NCBI RefSeq assembly: GCF_009193175.1
Contig: NZ_VUKE01000019.1
Location: forward strand, 19,837 to 83,836
Source: Georgenia ruanii
Lineage (GTDB): Bacteria > Actinomycetota > Actinomycetes > Actinomycetales > Actinomycetaceae
Direction: 5' to 3'
DNA: 64,000 bases
Below are positions 1 through 7,069 of the stretch, one piece after another; within the stretch, counting starts at the first letter, position 1, and each line of letters opens with the position of its first letter. The notes under the pieces are model-generated. The model worked only from the letters and a program-made list of their open reading frames with translations, searched no databases and had not been told where the DNA came from. A program made the position numbers and the translations under genes.

Positions 1-414
1 CAGCGTCGCCCAGGCGACGCCGGCGACGACGAGCGCCGCGCGCAGCTCGTGCTCGACGCCATAGACCTCGAACAGCTCGCGGTAGCGCGAGCTGCGCCGG
101 GGGTCCCCGCCCGTCTCCTCGCCGAGCACCCCCACCGGCCGGGGGCGCCGGGCGAGGTCGGCGAAGAGGTTGACGTCGTCGAGGACGTACTCGTGCAGCA
201 GGAAGTCCTCGTCGTAGGCGCTGGTGAGGTGGCGCTTGACGGATCCGGTCAGCAGCCCGGTGGCGGGGTCGAGGGTGCCGTGGCAGGCGGACTCGAACGG
301 CACCGTCCGGGCCAGCACGTCGAGCGCCGCCTCGACGTAGGCCGCCGGCCCCAGCCCCGCGCGGACCACCGACTCGAGCCGGCGGCGCACCGGCTCGACA
401 CGGATGCTCACCAT
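1..414 (-). CDS. LuxR-type transcriptional regulator, N-terminal part (cut by window edge)
   Basis: The frame is open from an ATG at 414 to base 1 (138 codons), so only the N-terminal part is present. It begins MVSIRVEPVRRRLESVV and continues with FESACHGTLDPATGLLTG and a YDEDFLLHEYVLDDVN stretch. This resembles the GAF-like sensory N-terminus of actinobacterial regulators that end in a LuxR-type HTH; that HTH would lie outside the window and was not seen. It is divergent from the RNase Z gene across about 117 bp. The family call rests on recalled similarity of the N-terminal domain, so the DNA-binding part is inferred. The ligand is unknown. Confidence 0.6.
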   Translation of the reverse strand, partial: MVSIRVEPVRRRLESVVRAGLGPAAYVEAALDVLARTVPFESACHGTLDPATGLLTGSVKRHLTSAYDEDFLLHEYVLDDVNLFADLARRPRPVGVLGEETGGDPRRSSRYRELFEVYGVEHELRAALVVAGVAWATL

Positions 415-531
415 GGGCACATCGTGGCCGGGATCCGGGCTTTCGGGGGCCGTTTGCGCCCGGAGGTCCCGGCACGCCGCGGCGGGCCGCGCCCGGGTGA
501 CATCCCCGGGACCGGCTGAGAGGGTCGGCGG

Positions 532-1434
532 GTGCGTGAGCTGATCGTGCTGGGCACCGCCTCCCAGGTGCCCACCCGGACCCGGAACCACAACGGCTAC
601 CTGCTGCGCTGGGACGGCGAGGGCCTGCTCTTCGACCCCGGCGAGGGCACCCAGCGGCAGATGATCCACGCCGGCGTGGCGGCGTCGTCGATCACCCGCA
701 TCTGCCTCACGCACGTCCACGGCGACCACTGCTTCGGCCTGCCCGGGGTGCTGGCCCGCATGGCGGTCGACGGCGTGGCCCACCCCGTACACCTGCACTT
801 CCCCGCCTCGGGCGAGGAGGTGGTCCGCGCGCTGGTGGGGCTCGCCGGGCCCGGGATCGACCTGCGCCTCGTCCCGCACGGCGCGCCCGGGGAGGTCGCC
901 GACGGGCTGGCGGTGGTGCCGCTGCACCACCGGGTGGAGACCTACGGATACCGGCTCACCGAGCCCGACGGCCGCACGCTGGTGCCCGAGCGCCTCGCGG
1001 CCGCCGGCCTCTCCGGGCCGGCCGTGGGCCGGCTGCAGCGCGAGGGCCGGGTGGGGGCGGTGCGGCTGGAGGACGTCAGCGTGCCGCGGCCCGGGCAGCG
1101 CTTCGCCCTCGTCATGGACACCGCGCCGTGCCCCGGCGCCGAGGAGCTCGCCGAGGGCACGGACCTGCTCGTCACCGAGTGCACCTTCGCCGACGAGGAC
1201 GCCGACCTGGCCGCGGCGTACCGGCACCTCACCGCCGGGCAGGCCGGGGCCCTCGCCGGCCGCGGGGCGGCGCGCACCCTCGTGCTCACCCACTTCTCCG
1301 CGCGCTACCCCGACACCACCGGGCTGGCGGCGCAGGCACGGGCGCGGGCGGGCCGGGCCACGGTGCTGGCCGCCGCCGACCTCGACCGCGTCGCCCTGCC
1401 CCGCCGCCGCGCCGTCGGCGCGGGACGTGGGTGA
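532..1434 (+). CDS. rnz: Ribonuclease Z (tRNA 3' processing endonuclease)
   Basis: A 300-aa metallo-beta-lactamase-fold nuclease that trims the 3' trailer from tRNA precursors lacking an encoded CCA. The tRNA genes in this window carry no CCA, which fits. The zinc signature THVHGDH sits at residues 60-66 (His61, His63, Asp65, His66). Further metal ligands are expected in the VMDTAPC and LVLTHFSARY segments near the C-terminus. Length is normal for bacterial RNase Z (about 300-310 aa). The GTG start gives the typical MRELIVLGT N-terminus, and no other start in frame is closer. It is a single gene between the divergent LuxR fragment and the maleylacetate reductase gene. Strong call. Confidence 0.92.
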   Translation: MRELIVLGTASQVPTRTRNHNGYLLRWDGEGLLFDPGEGTQRQMIHAGVAASSITRICLTHVHGDHCFGLPGVLARMAVDGVAHPVHLHFPASGEEVVRALVGLAGPGIDLRLVPHGAPGEVADGLAVVPLHHRVETYGYRLTEPDGRTLVPERLAAAGLSGPAVGRLQREGRVGAVRLEDVSVPRPGQRFALVMDTAPCPGAEELAEGTDLLVTECTFADEDADLAAAYRHLTAGQAGALAGRGAARTLVLTHFSARYPDTTGLAAQARARAGRATVLAAADLDRVALPRRRAVGAGRG

Positions 1435-1573
1435 TCCGCGCCGACGGGTTCGGGCGCCCCGGACGCCATGCGCGCCCCATCCGCGCGCAGGAGCGCGATG
1501 ATGTGAGCAGCGCGCGGGACGGTCCGCCGCGGGCCGCCGCCGCACCCCCACCCTCAGGGAGACGGAGGTTGCG

Positions 1574-2689
1574 ATGCAGTTCACCTTCGAGACCTCGCCG
1601 GCGCGGGTGGTCTTCGGCCGCGGCGGGCTGCGCGCCGCGCTGCCGGCCGAGGTGGAGCGCCTGGGGGCCCAGCGGCTCATCGTCGTCGCCGACCCCTCCC
1701 ACGAGATGCTCGCCCGGGAGGCCACCGCCCCGTTCGCCGAGGCGACGGTCGCCTGGTTCACCGGGGTCGAGCAGCACGTGCCCATCACCGTCGCCGAGCG
1801 CGCCGTCGCGCTCGCCCGGCAGCGCCGGGCCGACGCGGTGCTGAGCATCGGCGGCGGGTCGACCACCGGCACGGCCAAGATCATCGCCCGCGAGACCGGC
1901 CTGCCGATCCTCGCCGTGCCCACGACCTACGCGGGCACCGAGATGACGCCGGTGTGGGGCCTGACCCGCGGCGGGCGCCGGGAGACGGGCACCGACCCCG
2001 CCGTCCTGCCCCGCACGGTCGTCCTCGACCCGGACCTGACCGACCGGATGCCGCGGCGCCTGGCCGTCGCCTCGGCCCTGCACGCGATGGCGCACGTCAT
2101 CGAGGCGCACTGGGCGCCGGGGGCCAACCCGGTCAGCTCGGCCCTGGCCGACGAGGCCATCCGGGCCCTGGCGACCGGGCTGCGCTCGCTCACCCGCGAG
2201 AGCCTGCGCGAGGCCGGCTCCCCCGAGGCGGCCCTGCGCGACCCGGTGGCGGCATGGGTGGGCACGCCCATCGCCGCCGGGGAGCAGCTGCTCTACGGCG
2301 CGTTCCTCGCCGGCGGCACCTACGCCATCACCGGCACCGGGCTGCACCACACGATCTGCCACGTCCTCGGCGGCACCTTCCGCCTGCCCGACGCGGCGAC
2401 CCACGCCGTCGTCCTGCCCAACGTGCTCGCGCTCAACGTCCCGGCGGTCCCCCTGGCCGCCGACCGCATCGCGCACGCCCTCGGCGCCGACGACGCCGTC
2501 GCCGGCATCCGGGCGCTGCTCGCCGAGGTCGGGGCCCCGCGCACCCTGGTCCAGCTGGGGCTGCGGGCCGACCAGCTCGAGGAGGCCATCGACCGGGTCA
2601 ACGCCGTCCTGCCGATCGCGAACCCCCGGCCGGTGGGGCACGCCGAGGTGCGGGCGGTGCTCACGGCATCGTTCGGCGAGGCGGCGTGA
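1574..2689 (+). CDS. Maleylacetate reductase (iron-alcohol-dehydrogenase superfamily)
   Basis: A 371-aa dehydrogenase with the maleylacetate reductase pattern: N-terminal FTFETSPARVVFGRG, nucleotide-binding SIGGGSTTGTAK near residue 100, VPTTYAGTEMTPVWG, ALHAMAHVIEAHWAP and HHTICHVLGG. These enzymes reduce maleylacetate to 3-oxoadipate with NAD(P)H at the end of chlorocatechol, hydroxyquinol or resorcinol degradation (EC 1.3.1.32). The usual partner, an intradiol dioxygenase, is not nearby, so the gene is an orphan here and its pathway cannot be read from context. A ribosome site GGAGACGGAGG precedes the ATG. Family confidence is high, substrate confidence moderate. Confidence 0.82.
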   Translation: MQFTFETSPARVVFGRGGLRAALPAEVERLGAQRLIVVADPSHEMLAREATAPFAEATVAWFTGVEQHVPITVAERAVALARQRRADAVLSIGGGSTTGTAKIIARETGLPILAVPTTYAGTEMTPVWGLTRGGRRETGTDPAVLPRTVVLDPDLTDRMPRRLAVASALHAMAHVIEAHWAPGANPVSSALADEAIRALATGLRSLTRESLREAGSPEAALRDPVAAWVGTPIAAGEQLLYGAFLAGGTYAITGTGLHHTICHVLGGTFRLPDAATHAVVLPNVLALNVPAVPLAADRIAHALGADDAVAGIRALLAEVGAPRTLVQLGLRADQLEEAIDRVNAVLPIANPRPVGHAEVRAVLTASFGEAA

Positions 2690-2708
2690 GCCCAGCCGAC
2701 GCCGAGAG

Positions 2709-3635
2709 TCAGCGCCGCTGGAGCCGGGCGAGCTTCTTGCGCGCGGCCGCGAGCGCGGCCGCCGCCTCGTCCCGGCCTGCCTCGGCGGCGTCGCGCTGGT
2801 CGTCGGCCTCGGCGAGGTCGTCCTCGACGCCGTGCAGGCGGGTCTCGCGCTCGTCGATCTGACGGCGCAGCTCCTCGATCTCCGCGCGCAGCTGCAGCCC
2901 GCGGGCCTCGACCTTCTGCACCTTCTCCGCCGCCCGGCGCAGCGCCCGCTCGGCGCTCTCCGCGACGAACTCGGCGGCGTCGACCGCCTCCTGGGCCTCC
3001 TCGACGGCGCGGGTGGTGTCCGGGACGACGTGCAGGTGGCCGCCGTCCTCTGGCTCCTCGGCCGCCTCCTCCCGCGGCGTGAGCTCGACCGCGCCGGGGA
3101 CCGCGACCGCGCCGTCGAGGTCGACCCCGCCCAGCCCGCCGGGCTCGAGGGCGCGGACGAGCAGGCCGGTGCGCAGGGCGGCGGCGGCGCCGGCGTCCGT
3201 CATCGCCGCGTGGAGGGTGTTCTCGGCCTGCTCGGCGACGGCGGCGCTGACCGTGGTGCCGAGCTCGGCGGCCCGCGTGCGTGCCTGGCGCACCAGCGCG
3301 GAGGTCAGGCGCCGTCGCTGGCCGGTCAGCGCGCGCAGCCGGGCGGCGTCGAGGTCCTGCTGGGCCTGGCGCAGCGCCGCGCCGACCTCGAGCGCCTGGC
3401 CGATCTCGGTGCCCATGCGCCGGAGCATCATGTTGACCAGCCACGCGGCCGTGGAGGGCTTGGGCAGGGCCCTGACCGCCTCCGCCAGGTCGGGGTCGCC
3501 GTCGGCCCTGGCCTGCTTGGCCCGGTCGTTGCGGGCCCGGGTGAACTGCCCCGGCTCGAGGCCGTACAGCTCCTCGGCCGCGGCGGCCAGCTCGGCCGGG
3601 GCCTCGGCGGTCTCGTGGGCGGTCATGTCGCACAT
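2709..3635 (-). CDS. Conserved actinobacterial coiled-coil protein, function unknown
   Basis: About 308 aa from the ATG at 3635; a second ATG at 3626 (MTAHETAEAP) is equally possible. The N-terminal third (AEELYGLEPGQFTRARNDRAK and ALPKPSTAAWLVNMM) matches a recurrent actinobacterial hypothetical family as I recall it. The last 120 residues are alternating Arg/Glu/Ala heptads, a predicted long coiled coil ending KKLARLQRR. No catalytic motif or membrane segment is visible. The frame stays open upstream to 3857, but that extension overlaps the next gene region and reads as frame noise. A structural or scaffold role is possible, but nothing in the context assigns one. Confidence 0.7.
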   Translation of the reverse strand: MCDMTAHETAEAPAELAAAAEELYGLEPGQFTRARNDRAKQARADGDPDLAEAVRALPKPSTAAWLVNMMLRRMGTEIGQALEVGAALRQAQQDLDAARLRALTGQRRRLTSALVRQARTRAAELGTTVSAAVAEQAENTLHAAMTDAGAAAALRTGLLVRALEPGGLGGVDLDGAVAVPGAVELTPREEAAEEPEDGGHLHVVPDTTRAVEEAQEAVDAAEFVAESAERALRRAAEKVQKVEARGLQLRAEIEELRRQIDERETRLHGVEDDLAEADDQRDAAEAGRDEAAAALAAARKKLARLQRR

Positions 3636-3708
3636 CGCACCACCGGCCGCCCACGGGCGCGACCGGCCCGCATGGGCGGCCGACCGGCGCCCGGCCCCCT
3701 TGGGGACG

Positions 3709-3966
3709 TCAGCGGCGGGTGACGGCGTTGGCCCACAGCCAGGCGTAGCCCTCGCGGCCGTGGGTGTCGGTGTAGCGCACCCGCACCGCGCACGGCGTCC
3801 AGGCCACCGCCACGCCGTCGACCGTCTCGTGGCCGCGGCGGGTGTGGATCCAGGCACTGACCGGGAGGGGCTCGTCCGGCCGGGTCACCGGTCCGCCGTG
3901 CTGCGCGGGCCCCAGGCTGTGCGCCTGCTCGCTGAGCGGGACGGGTTCGACAGCCATGGCAGTCAT
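3709..3966 (-). CDS. Small 85-aa orphan protein under a LexA box
   Basis: An 85-aa protein starting MTAMAVEPVPLSEQ and ending YAWLWANAVTRR; a second ATG four codons in is possible. The C-terminal half (VAVAWTPCAVRVRYTD then REGYAWLWAN) looks like a small beta-rich fold with aromatic residues. I do not recognise the family with confidence. Its start lies only 12 bp from a perfect actinobacterial SOS box (3979-3994), so it is probably induced by DNA damage. Small SOS-controlled proteins of unknown function are known beside the mutasome genes of actinobacteria, but no imuB or dnaE2 gene is present here. It is unlikely to be a frame shadow because codon usage keeps G/C at third positions. Confidence 0.65.
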   Translation of the reverse strand: MTAMAVEPVPLSEQAHSLGPAQHGGPVTRPDEPLPVSAWIHTRRGHETVDGVAVAWTPCAVRVRYTDTHGREGYAWLWANAVTRR

Positions 3967-3978
3967 CGTACGCCCTGT

Positions 3979-3994
3979 TCGAACGGGAGTTCGA
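3979..3994. promoter_or_regulatory. LexA (SOS) box
   Basis: The sequence TCGAACGGGAGTTCGA is a perfect inverted repeat of TCGAAC with a 4-bp spacer. It matches the actinobacterial LexA consensus TCGAAC-N4-GTTCGA in every arm position. It lies 12 bp upstream of the ATG of the 85-aa gene read leftwards, where a repressor would block the promoter. The gene on the other side (DUF2231, ending at 4023) is transcribed in the same direction, so the box serves only the small gene. Confidence 0.85.
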
Positions 3995-4022
3995 TTCGTG
4001 AGCGGCGCCGGCGCCAGCGGGG

Positions 4023-4580
4023 TCAGTCGGCCTCGTGCTCGGCGTGCTGCGGCGTCAGCTGGGCGACACCACCCCAGGCCGCCCGGGCACCGGACTCCCC
4101 CACCCGGAAGCACTGCACGCCGGCCACGAGCGCGACGACGACGGCGAGCGCGGCGACGACCGTCGTCAGCGCGCTCCCGCTGCGACGGGCCTGCGCGCCC
4201 GGGCCGGCGCCGACCGGCGTGCCCGGCCGCGCCGTGACCCGGTCCCCCGGGAGCAGCGCGACCCGCCCGTGGCGCCGCTCGACCAGCACGAGCACCCACA
4301 GGATCACCGCGAGCACGAGACCGATGTACAGCAGCTGCTCGCCCAGCCTGGCGTGCACCCCGGGGCTGCCGACCCGTCGCTCGAACGCCTCGCCGGACTG
4401 CGTCGCCAGGGGGAGGAAGAACGCCGCGACGGTCCCGACCACCGCGACCGCGGGAGCGTAGCGCCGCCAGCGCGGCACGAGGACGACGGCGAGCGTGCCC
4501 AGCACCGTGAGCGGCACGAGCACCACGACCGCGTGCACGACGAGGGGATGCATGGGGAGCCCGTTGATGAGGTCGAACAT
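4023..4580 (-). CDS. DUF2231 family membrane protein
   Basis: A 185-aa integral membrane protein. It starts MFDLINGLPMHPLVVHAVVVLVPLTV; the MHP/H pattern in the first helix is typical of DUF2231. Four hydrophobic segments follow, at about residues 12-34, 41-60, 83-102 and 150-170. A basic, Pro/Gly-rich loop separates the third and fourth. DUF2231 proteins have no settled biochemical role; some are proposed to bind haem or to accompany redox enzymes. A ribosome site AAGGA precedes the ATG. It is followed 50 bp later by the LexA-controlled small gene. Family assignment is good, function unknown. Confidence 0.8.
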   Translation of the reverse strand: MFDLINGLPMHPLVVHAVVVLVPLTVLGTLAVVLVPRWRRYAPAVAVVGTVAAFFLPLATQSGEAFERRVGSPGVHARLGEQLLYIGLVLAVILWVLVLVERRHGRVALLPGDRVTARPGTPVGAGPGAQARRSGSALTTVVAALAVVVALVAGVQCFRVGESGARAAWGGVAQLTPQHAEHEAD

Positions 4581-4819
4581 GGCGCGTCCTTACGGCTCGA
4601 GGGCAGGGGCATGGCGACACTCCCCGCAGCCGCGCCCGACGGTTCCGACGTCACGGGGTCACCACGTCATACGGTGCTCACTCTTCCTGAGATCTCGCCG
4701 GGACCGCGCCGAAGATCTCATGAATGTATGCCGGGCACCTCGGCTTCTCGTGAGGCGAGCCCGGCCGTGACGGGCGGGGGCCGGCGGGGCGGCGGCCGCC
4801 TGACGAACGGCGCCGCCCA

Positions 4820-5827
4820 TCATCTCGCTCTCTCTGAACCAGCACCGGAACGACCGGCGAGGCCGGTCAGGACGACGGCGCCTCTCTTGCGCCCCGTGTC
4901 GACGTAGCCGTGCGCCTCGACGACCTCGGTGAGGTCGAAGGTGCGGTCGATCACCGCCTGGAGGTGCCCCGACTCGGCCAGCCGCACCAGGTGGGCCAGG
5001 TCCTCGGCCCGGTACGCGCCCACGCTCGCGGTGACGAGCTTGCCGCTTCGCCGGCTGCGCCACGGCGCGAGCAGCACCCCGCGGAGGTCGGCGACCACCA
5101 GCAGCAGCGCCCCGCCAGGGTTGAGCGAAGCCTCGACCCGCTCGAAGGGGGCGTTGCCGACGCAGTCCACGATGACGTCGTACGTCCTGCCGTCGGCGGC
5201 GAAGTCGCCCTCGGTGTAGTCGATCACCCGGTCGGCGCCCAGCGAGGTCACCAGTTCCGCGTTCGCGGCGCTGCACACGGCGGTGACGTGGGCGCCCGCC
5301 TGCTTCGCCAGCTGCACGGCGGCCGTCCCCACCGCGCCGGACGCCCCGTTGACGAGGACCGTGGTGCCCGGCCCGAGAACGACGTGGTCGAGGAAGCCCC
5401 GGGCGGTGATCCCGCCGAAGACGAGGGTCACGGCCTCCTCGAAGGTCATGGTGCGGGGCTTGGCGGTGATGGCGCCGTCCTGCGGCACGCGGGCGTACTC
5501 GGCGTGCCCGCCGAACCGGCCGCCGAGCATCGCGACGACCTCGTCCCCGGGCCGGAACCGGGTGACGTCCGCGCCGACCGCCGCCACGACGCCGGCGACG
5601 TCCATGCCCAGGACTCGGCGGCGGGGACGGAACGCGCCGATGCCGAGGGCGGCCAGCAGCCACAGCCCGCGGGGGACGATGCGGCTGCGGGCGCGGTGGT
5701 CGGCGGCACTGACCGTGCTCGCGTGGACCCGGACGAGGACGTCGCCGCGGCCCAGGGAGGGCGTGGGCACCTCCTCGACCTGCACGACCTGGGGTGGGCC
5801 GAACCGTCGGTACACCGCGGCCCTCAT
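4820..5827 (-). CDS. NAD(P)-dependent medium-chain alcohol dehydrogenase/quinone-reductase-like oxidoreductase
   Basis: A 335-aa MDR-superfamily enzyme. The N-terminal GroES-like domain begins MRAAVYRRFGPPQVVQVEEVP. The Rossmann motif VNGASGAVGTAAVQLAKQAGA lies near residue 150, followed by DRVIDYTEGDF and VIVDCVGNAPF. The Cys/His zinc ligands of classical alcohol dehydrogenases are absent, so it belongs with zinc-independent quinone reductase-like members. The start at 5827 overlaps the end of the DUF4386 gene by 4 bp (ATGA), showing translational coupling. It is the last gene of the 6840-to-4820 operon that follows the LAL regulator. MDR enzyme plus DUF4386 protein is a recurrent actinobacterial pairing. 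Substrate unknown. Confidence 0.82.
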   Translation of the reverse strand: MRAAVYRRFGPPQVVQVEEVPTPSLGRGDVLVRVHASTVSAADHRARSRIVPRGLWLLAALGIGAFRPRRRVLGMDVAGVVAAVGADVTRFRPGDEVVAMLGGRFGGHAEYARVPQDGAITAKPRTMTFEEAVTLVFGGITARGFLDHVVLGPGTTVLVNGASGAVGTAAVQLAKQAGAHVTAVCSAANAELVTSLGADRVIDYTEGDFAADGRTYDVIVDCVGNAPFERVEASLNPGGALLLVVADLRGVLLAPWRSRRSGKLVTASVGAYRAEDLAHLVRLAESGHLQAVIDRTFDLTEVVEAHGYVDTGRKRGAVVLTGLAGRSGAGSERAR

Positions 5828-6549
5828 CGGGAGCTGCCCGTAGAGAAGGTGGCCGTGATGGGTGCGGGCTTGAAGCCCCTGACGATCAGGTACACGCCGA
5901 GCGAGAACTCCCAGGTCGCGATGGGTATCACCGCGATGCCCGCGAAGGCGGACATCGGCCCCCACAGACCCAGCACCGTGCCCACGGTGGACGCGACCAG
6001 CAGGGGTGCTCCGATGAGCCCGAGCAGGGGCAGGATGCGCGGCACCAGGCCGGACCGGTACAGCAGGGTGCCTAGCAACAGGGCGTTCACGGCGGGCATG
6101 GTGCTCTGTCCGAGCCGGAACAGCCAGTCGTACTGGGCGACCAGCGCCTGCGCGGTGACAGACGCCTCCGCCCCGGCGCCCGCCTGCCGCAGCGTCACGA
6201 TCGTCAAGAGGCTCGCGACGCCCGCAACGATGGTCCCGGCTTCGAGGACGCGAGCACCGACAAAGGCCAGTGCGACCCCTTCGTTCTGCCTCTTGACGAC
6301 CGGGTACAGCGCGACGGCGGTGCCGATGCAGGCCAGGGCGACGATCAGCTCCAGGGCGCCGCCGAGGAACGCGGGGGTGTCCGGGCCCGGGCCGGTGATG
6401 TAGTCCGGGTCCTTGACCGGCCCATAGAGGACGAAGGAGGGGATCGAGACGAAGGTCAGCAGGTAGAGCGCGCCAGCGACGAGCGCGGTCCTCCTCAGGG
6501 AACTCATCGGGACGCGTTCGCGTGCGGAGATGCGGGCGGTGGTGGTCAT
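5824..6549 (-). CDS. DUF4386 family membrane protein
   Basis: A 241-aa protein with about six membrane segments: ALVAGALYLLTFVSIPSF near the N-terminus, ALELIVALACIGTAVALY, LEAGTIVAGVASLLTIV, a central AVNALLLGTLLY segment, ILPLLGLIGAPLLVAST and FAGIAVIPIATWEFSLGVYLIV near the C-terminus. The RXXXLVAGXLYLLTF opening and the WEFSLGVYL ending are characteristic of DUF4386. It lies between the 88-aa orphan (24-bp gap) and the MDR oxidoreductase (4-bp overlap), so all three are probably one transcript. No biochemical function is established for the family. An alternative start is the internal ATG giving MSSLRRTALVAG. Confidence 0.82.
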   Translation of the reverse strand: MTTTARISARERVPMSSLRRTALVAGALYLLTFVSIPSFVLYGPVKDPDYITGPGPDTPAFLGGALELIVALACIGTAVALYPVVKRQNEGVALAFVGARVLEAGTIVAGVASLLTIVTLRQAGAGAEASVTAQALVAQYDWLFRLGQSTMPAVNALLLGTLLYRSGLVPRILPLLGLIGAPLLVASTVGTVLGLWGPMSAFAGIAVIPIATWEFSLGVYLIVRGFKPAPITATFSTGSSR

Positions 6550-6573
6550 GTCGGTCTCCTTGGTGGATGCGGG

Positions 6574-6840
6574 CTATCGGGGTTCGGCGGCAGGGACGTC
6601 TGGGGCCGGTTCGACCTGGGTCAGGGAGAGCAGCGGCAGGCCTACGTCCCGCACCCGCTGCAGCACGCCGTACAGGGCCGCCTGGTCCATCAGCCGGCCA
6701 CGGATGCTCGTGGTGCCGCCGCTGTCGCAGGTGAGACTCAGCCCGTCGAACCAGGCGGCCCACCGGGGGTCGAGGTGCCCCTGGACGCGGATCTCGTACC
6801 ACCGGGGCTCGTCGTGGTGCCGAGCCGATGTTGGTGTCAT
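6574..6840 (-). CDS. Small 88-aa conserved hypothetical protein, first gene of LAL-linked operon
   Basis: An 88-aa soluble protein. Its core is WYEIRVQGHLDPRWAAWFDGLSL, followed by GGTTSIRGRLMDQAALYGVLQRVRDVGLPLLSL. I recall this pattern as a small actinobacterial hypothetical protein often found beside DUF4386 and oxidoreductase genes. The DQAALYGVLQRVRDLGLPL motif resembles a regulatory or ligand-binding module, but no activity is known. A good ribosome site (GGAG, 8 nt upstream) supports the ATG at 6840. It is the promoter-proximal gene. The upstream region carries the TGTGGTGA cluster described separately. Confidence 0.72.
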   Translation of the reverse strand: MTPTSARHHDEPRWYEIRVQGHLDPRWAAWFDGLSLTCDSGGTTSIRGRLMDQAALYGVLQRVRDVGLPLLSLTQVEPAPDVPAAEPR

Positions 6841-6896
6841 GACGCAGCTCCTGCCTTCCCGGGTCGATCGCGGCCGACGGTGTTCGGCTTGACGGG

Positions 6897-6953
6897 AAGG
6901 TAGGAGCGGATGTGGTGAGCAGGGATCACCACATGTGGTGATCCCTGTGGTGA
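6897..6953. promoter_or_regulatory. Promoter with four TGTGGTGA half-sites (candidate LAL/MalT-type activator boxes)
   Basis: Copies of TGTGGTGA lie at 6911-6918, 6934-6941 and 6946-6953, with an inverted copy (TCACCACA) at 6926-6933. The middle pair forms a perfect 26-bp palindrome at 6921-6946, with 12-bp arms AGGGATCACCAC and a 2-bp centre. Reading leftwards, a TACCTT -10 element lies at 6897-6902, so the nearest half-site falls on the -35 position. Direct plus inverted boxes overlapping -35 are typical of MalT-type activation. The adjacent LAL regulator gene ends at 7070, about 120 bp away. That this regulator binds here is inference. There is no T-tract, so the palindrome is not a terminator. 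Confidence 0.6.
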
Positions 6954-7069
6954 ACGGCTTGTGGCAGGTCGTCAGCGCCACGCCCACGAACGTCGCGCCT
7001 GGTCCTCGGTGAGGAGGACTGGAAGCCCCCGGCCCCGGGTCCGGACGGGGCCCGTTGGCCTGAGATGCC

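Noticed and set aside
1128..1844. 238-codon plus-strand open frame across rnz and the maleylacetate reductase gene
   Set aside because: Arg/Pro/Gly-only composition typical of frame shadows in high-GC DNA; overlaps two genes with clear motifs.
6921..6946. Terminator of the LAL regulator gene
   Set aside because: The palindrome has a 2-bp centre and no T-tract. Its repeats overlap a promoter, so an operator fits better.
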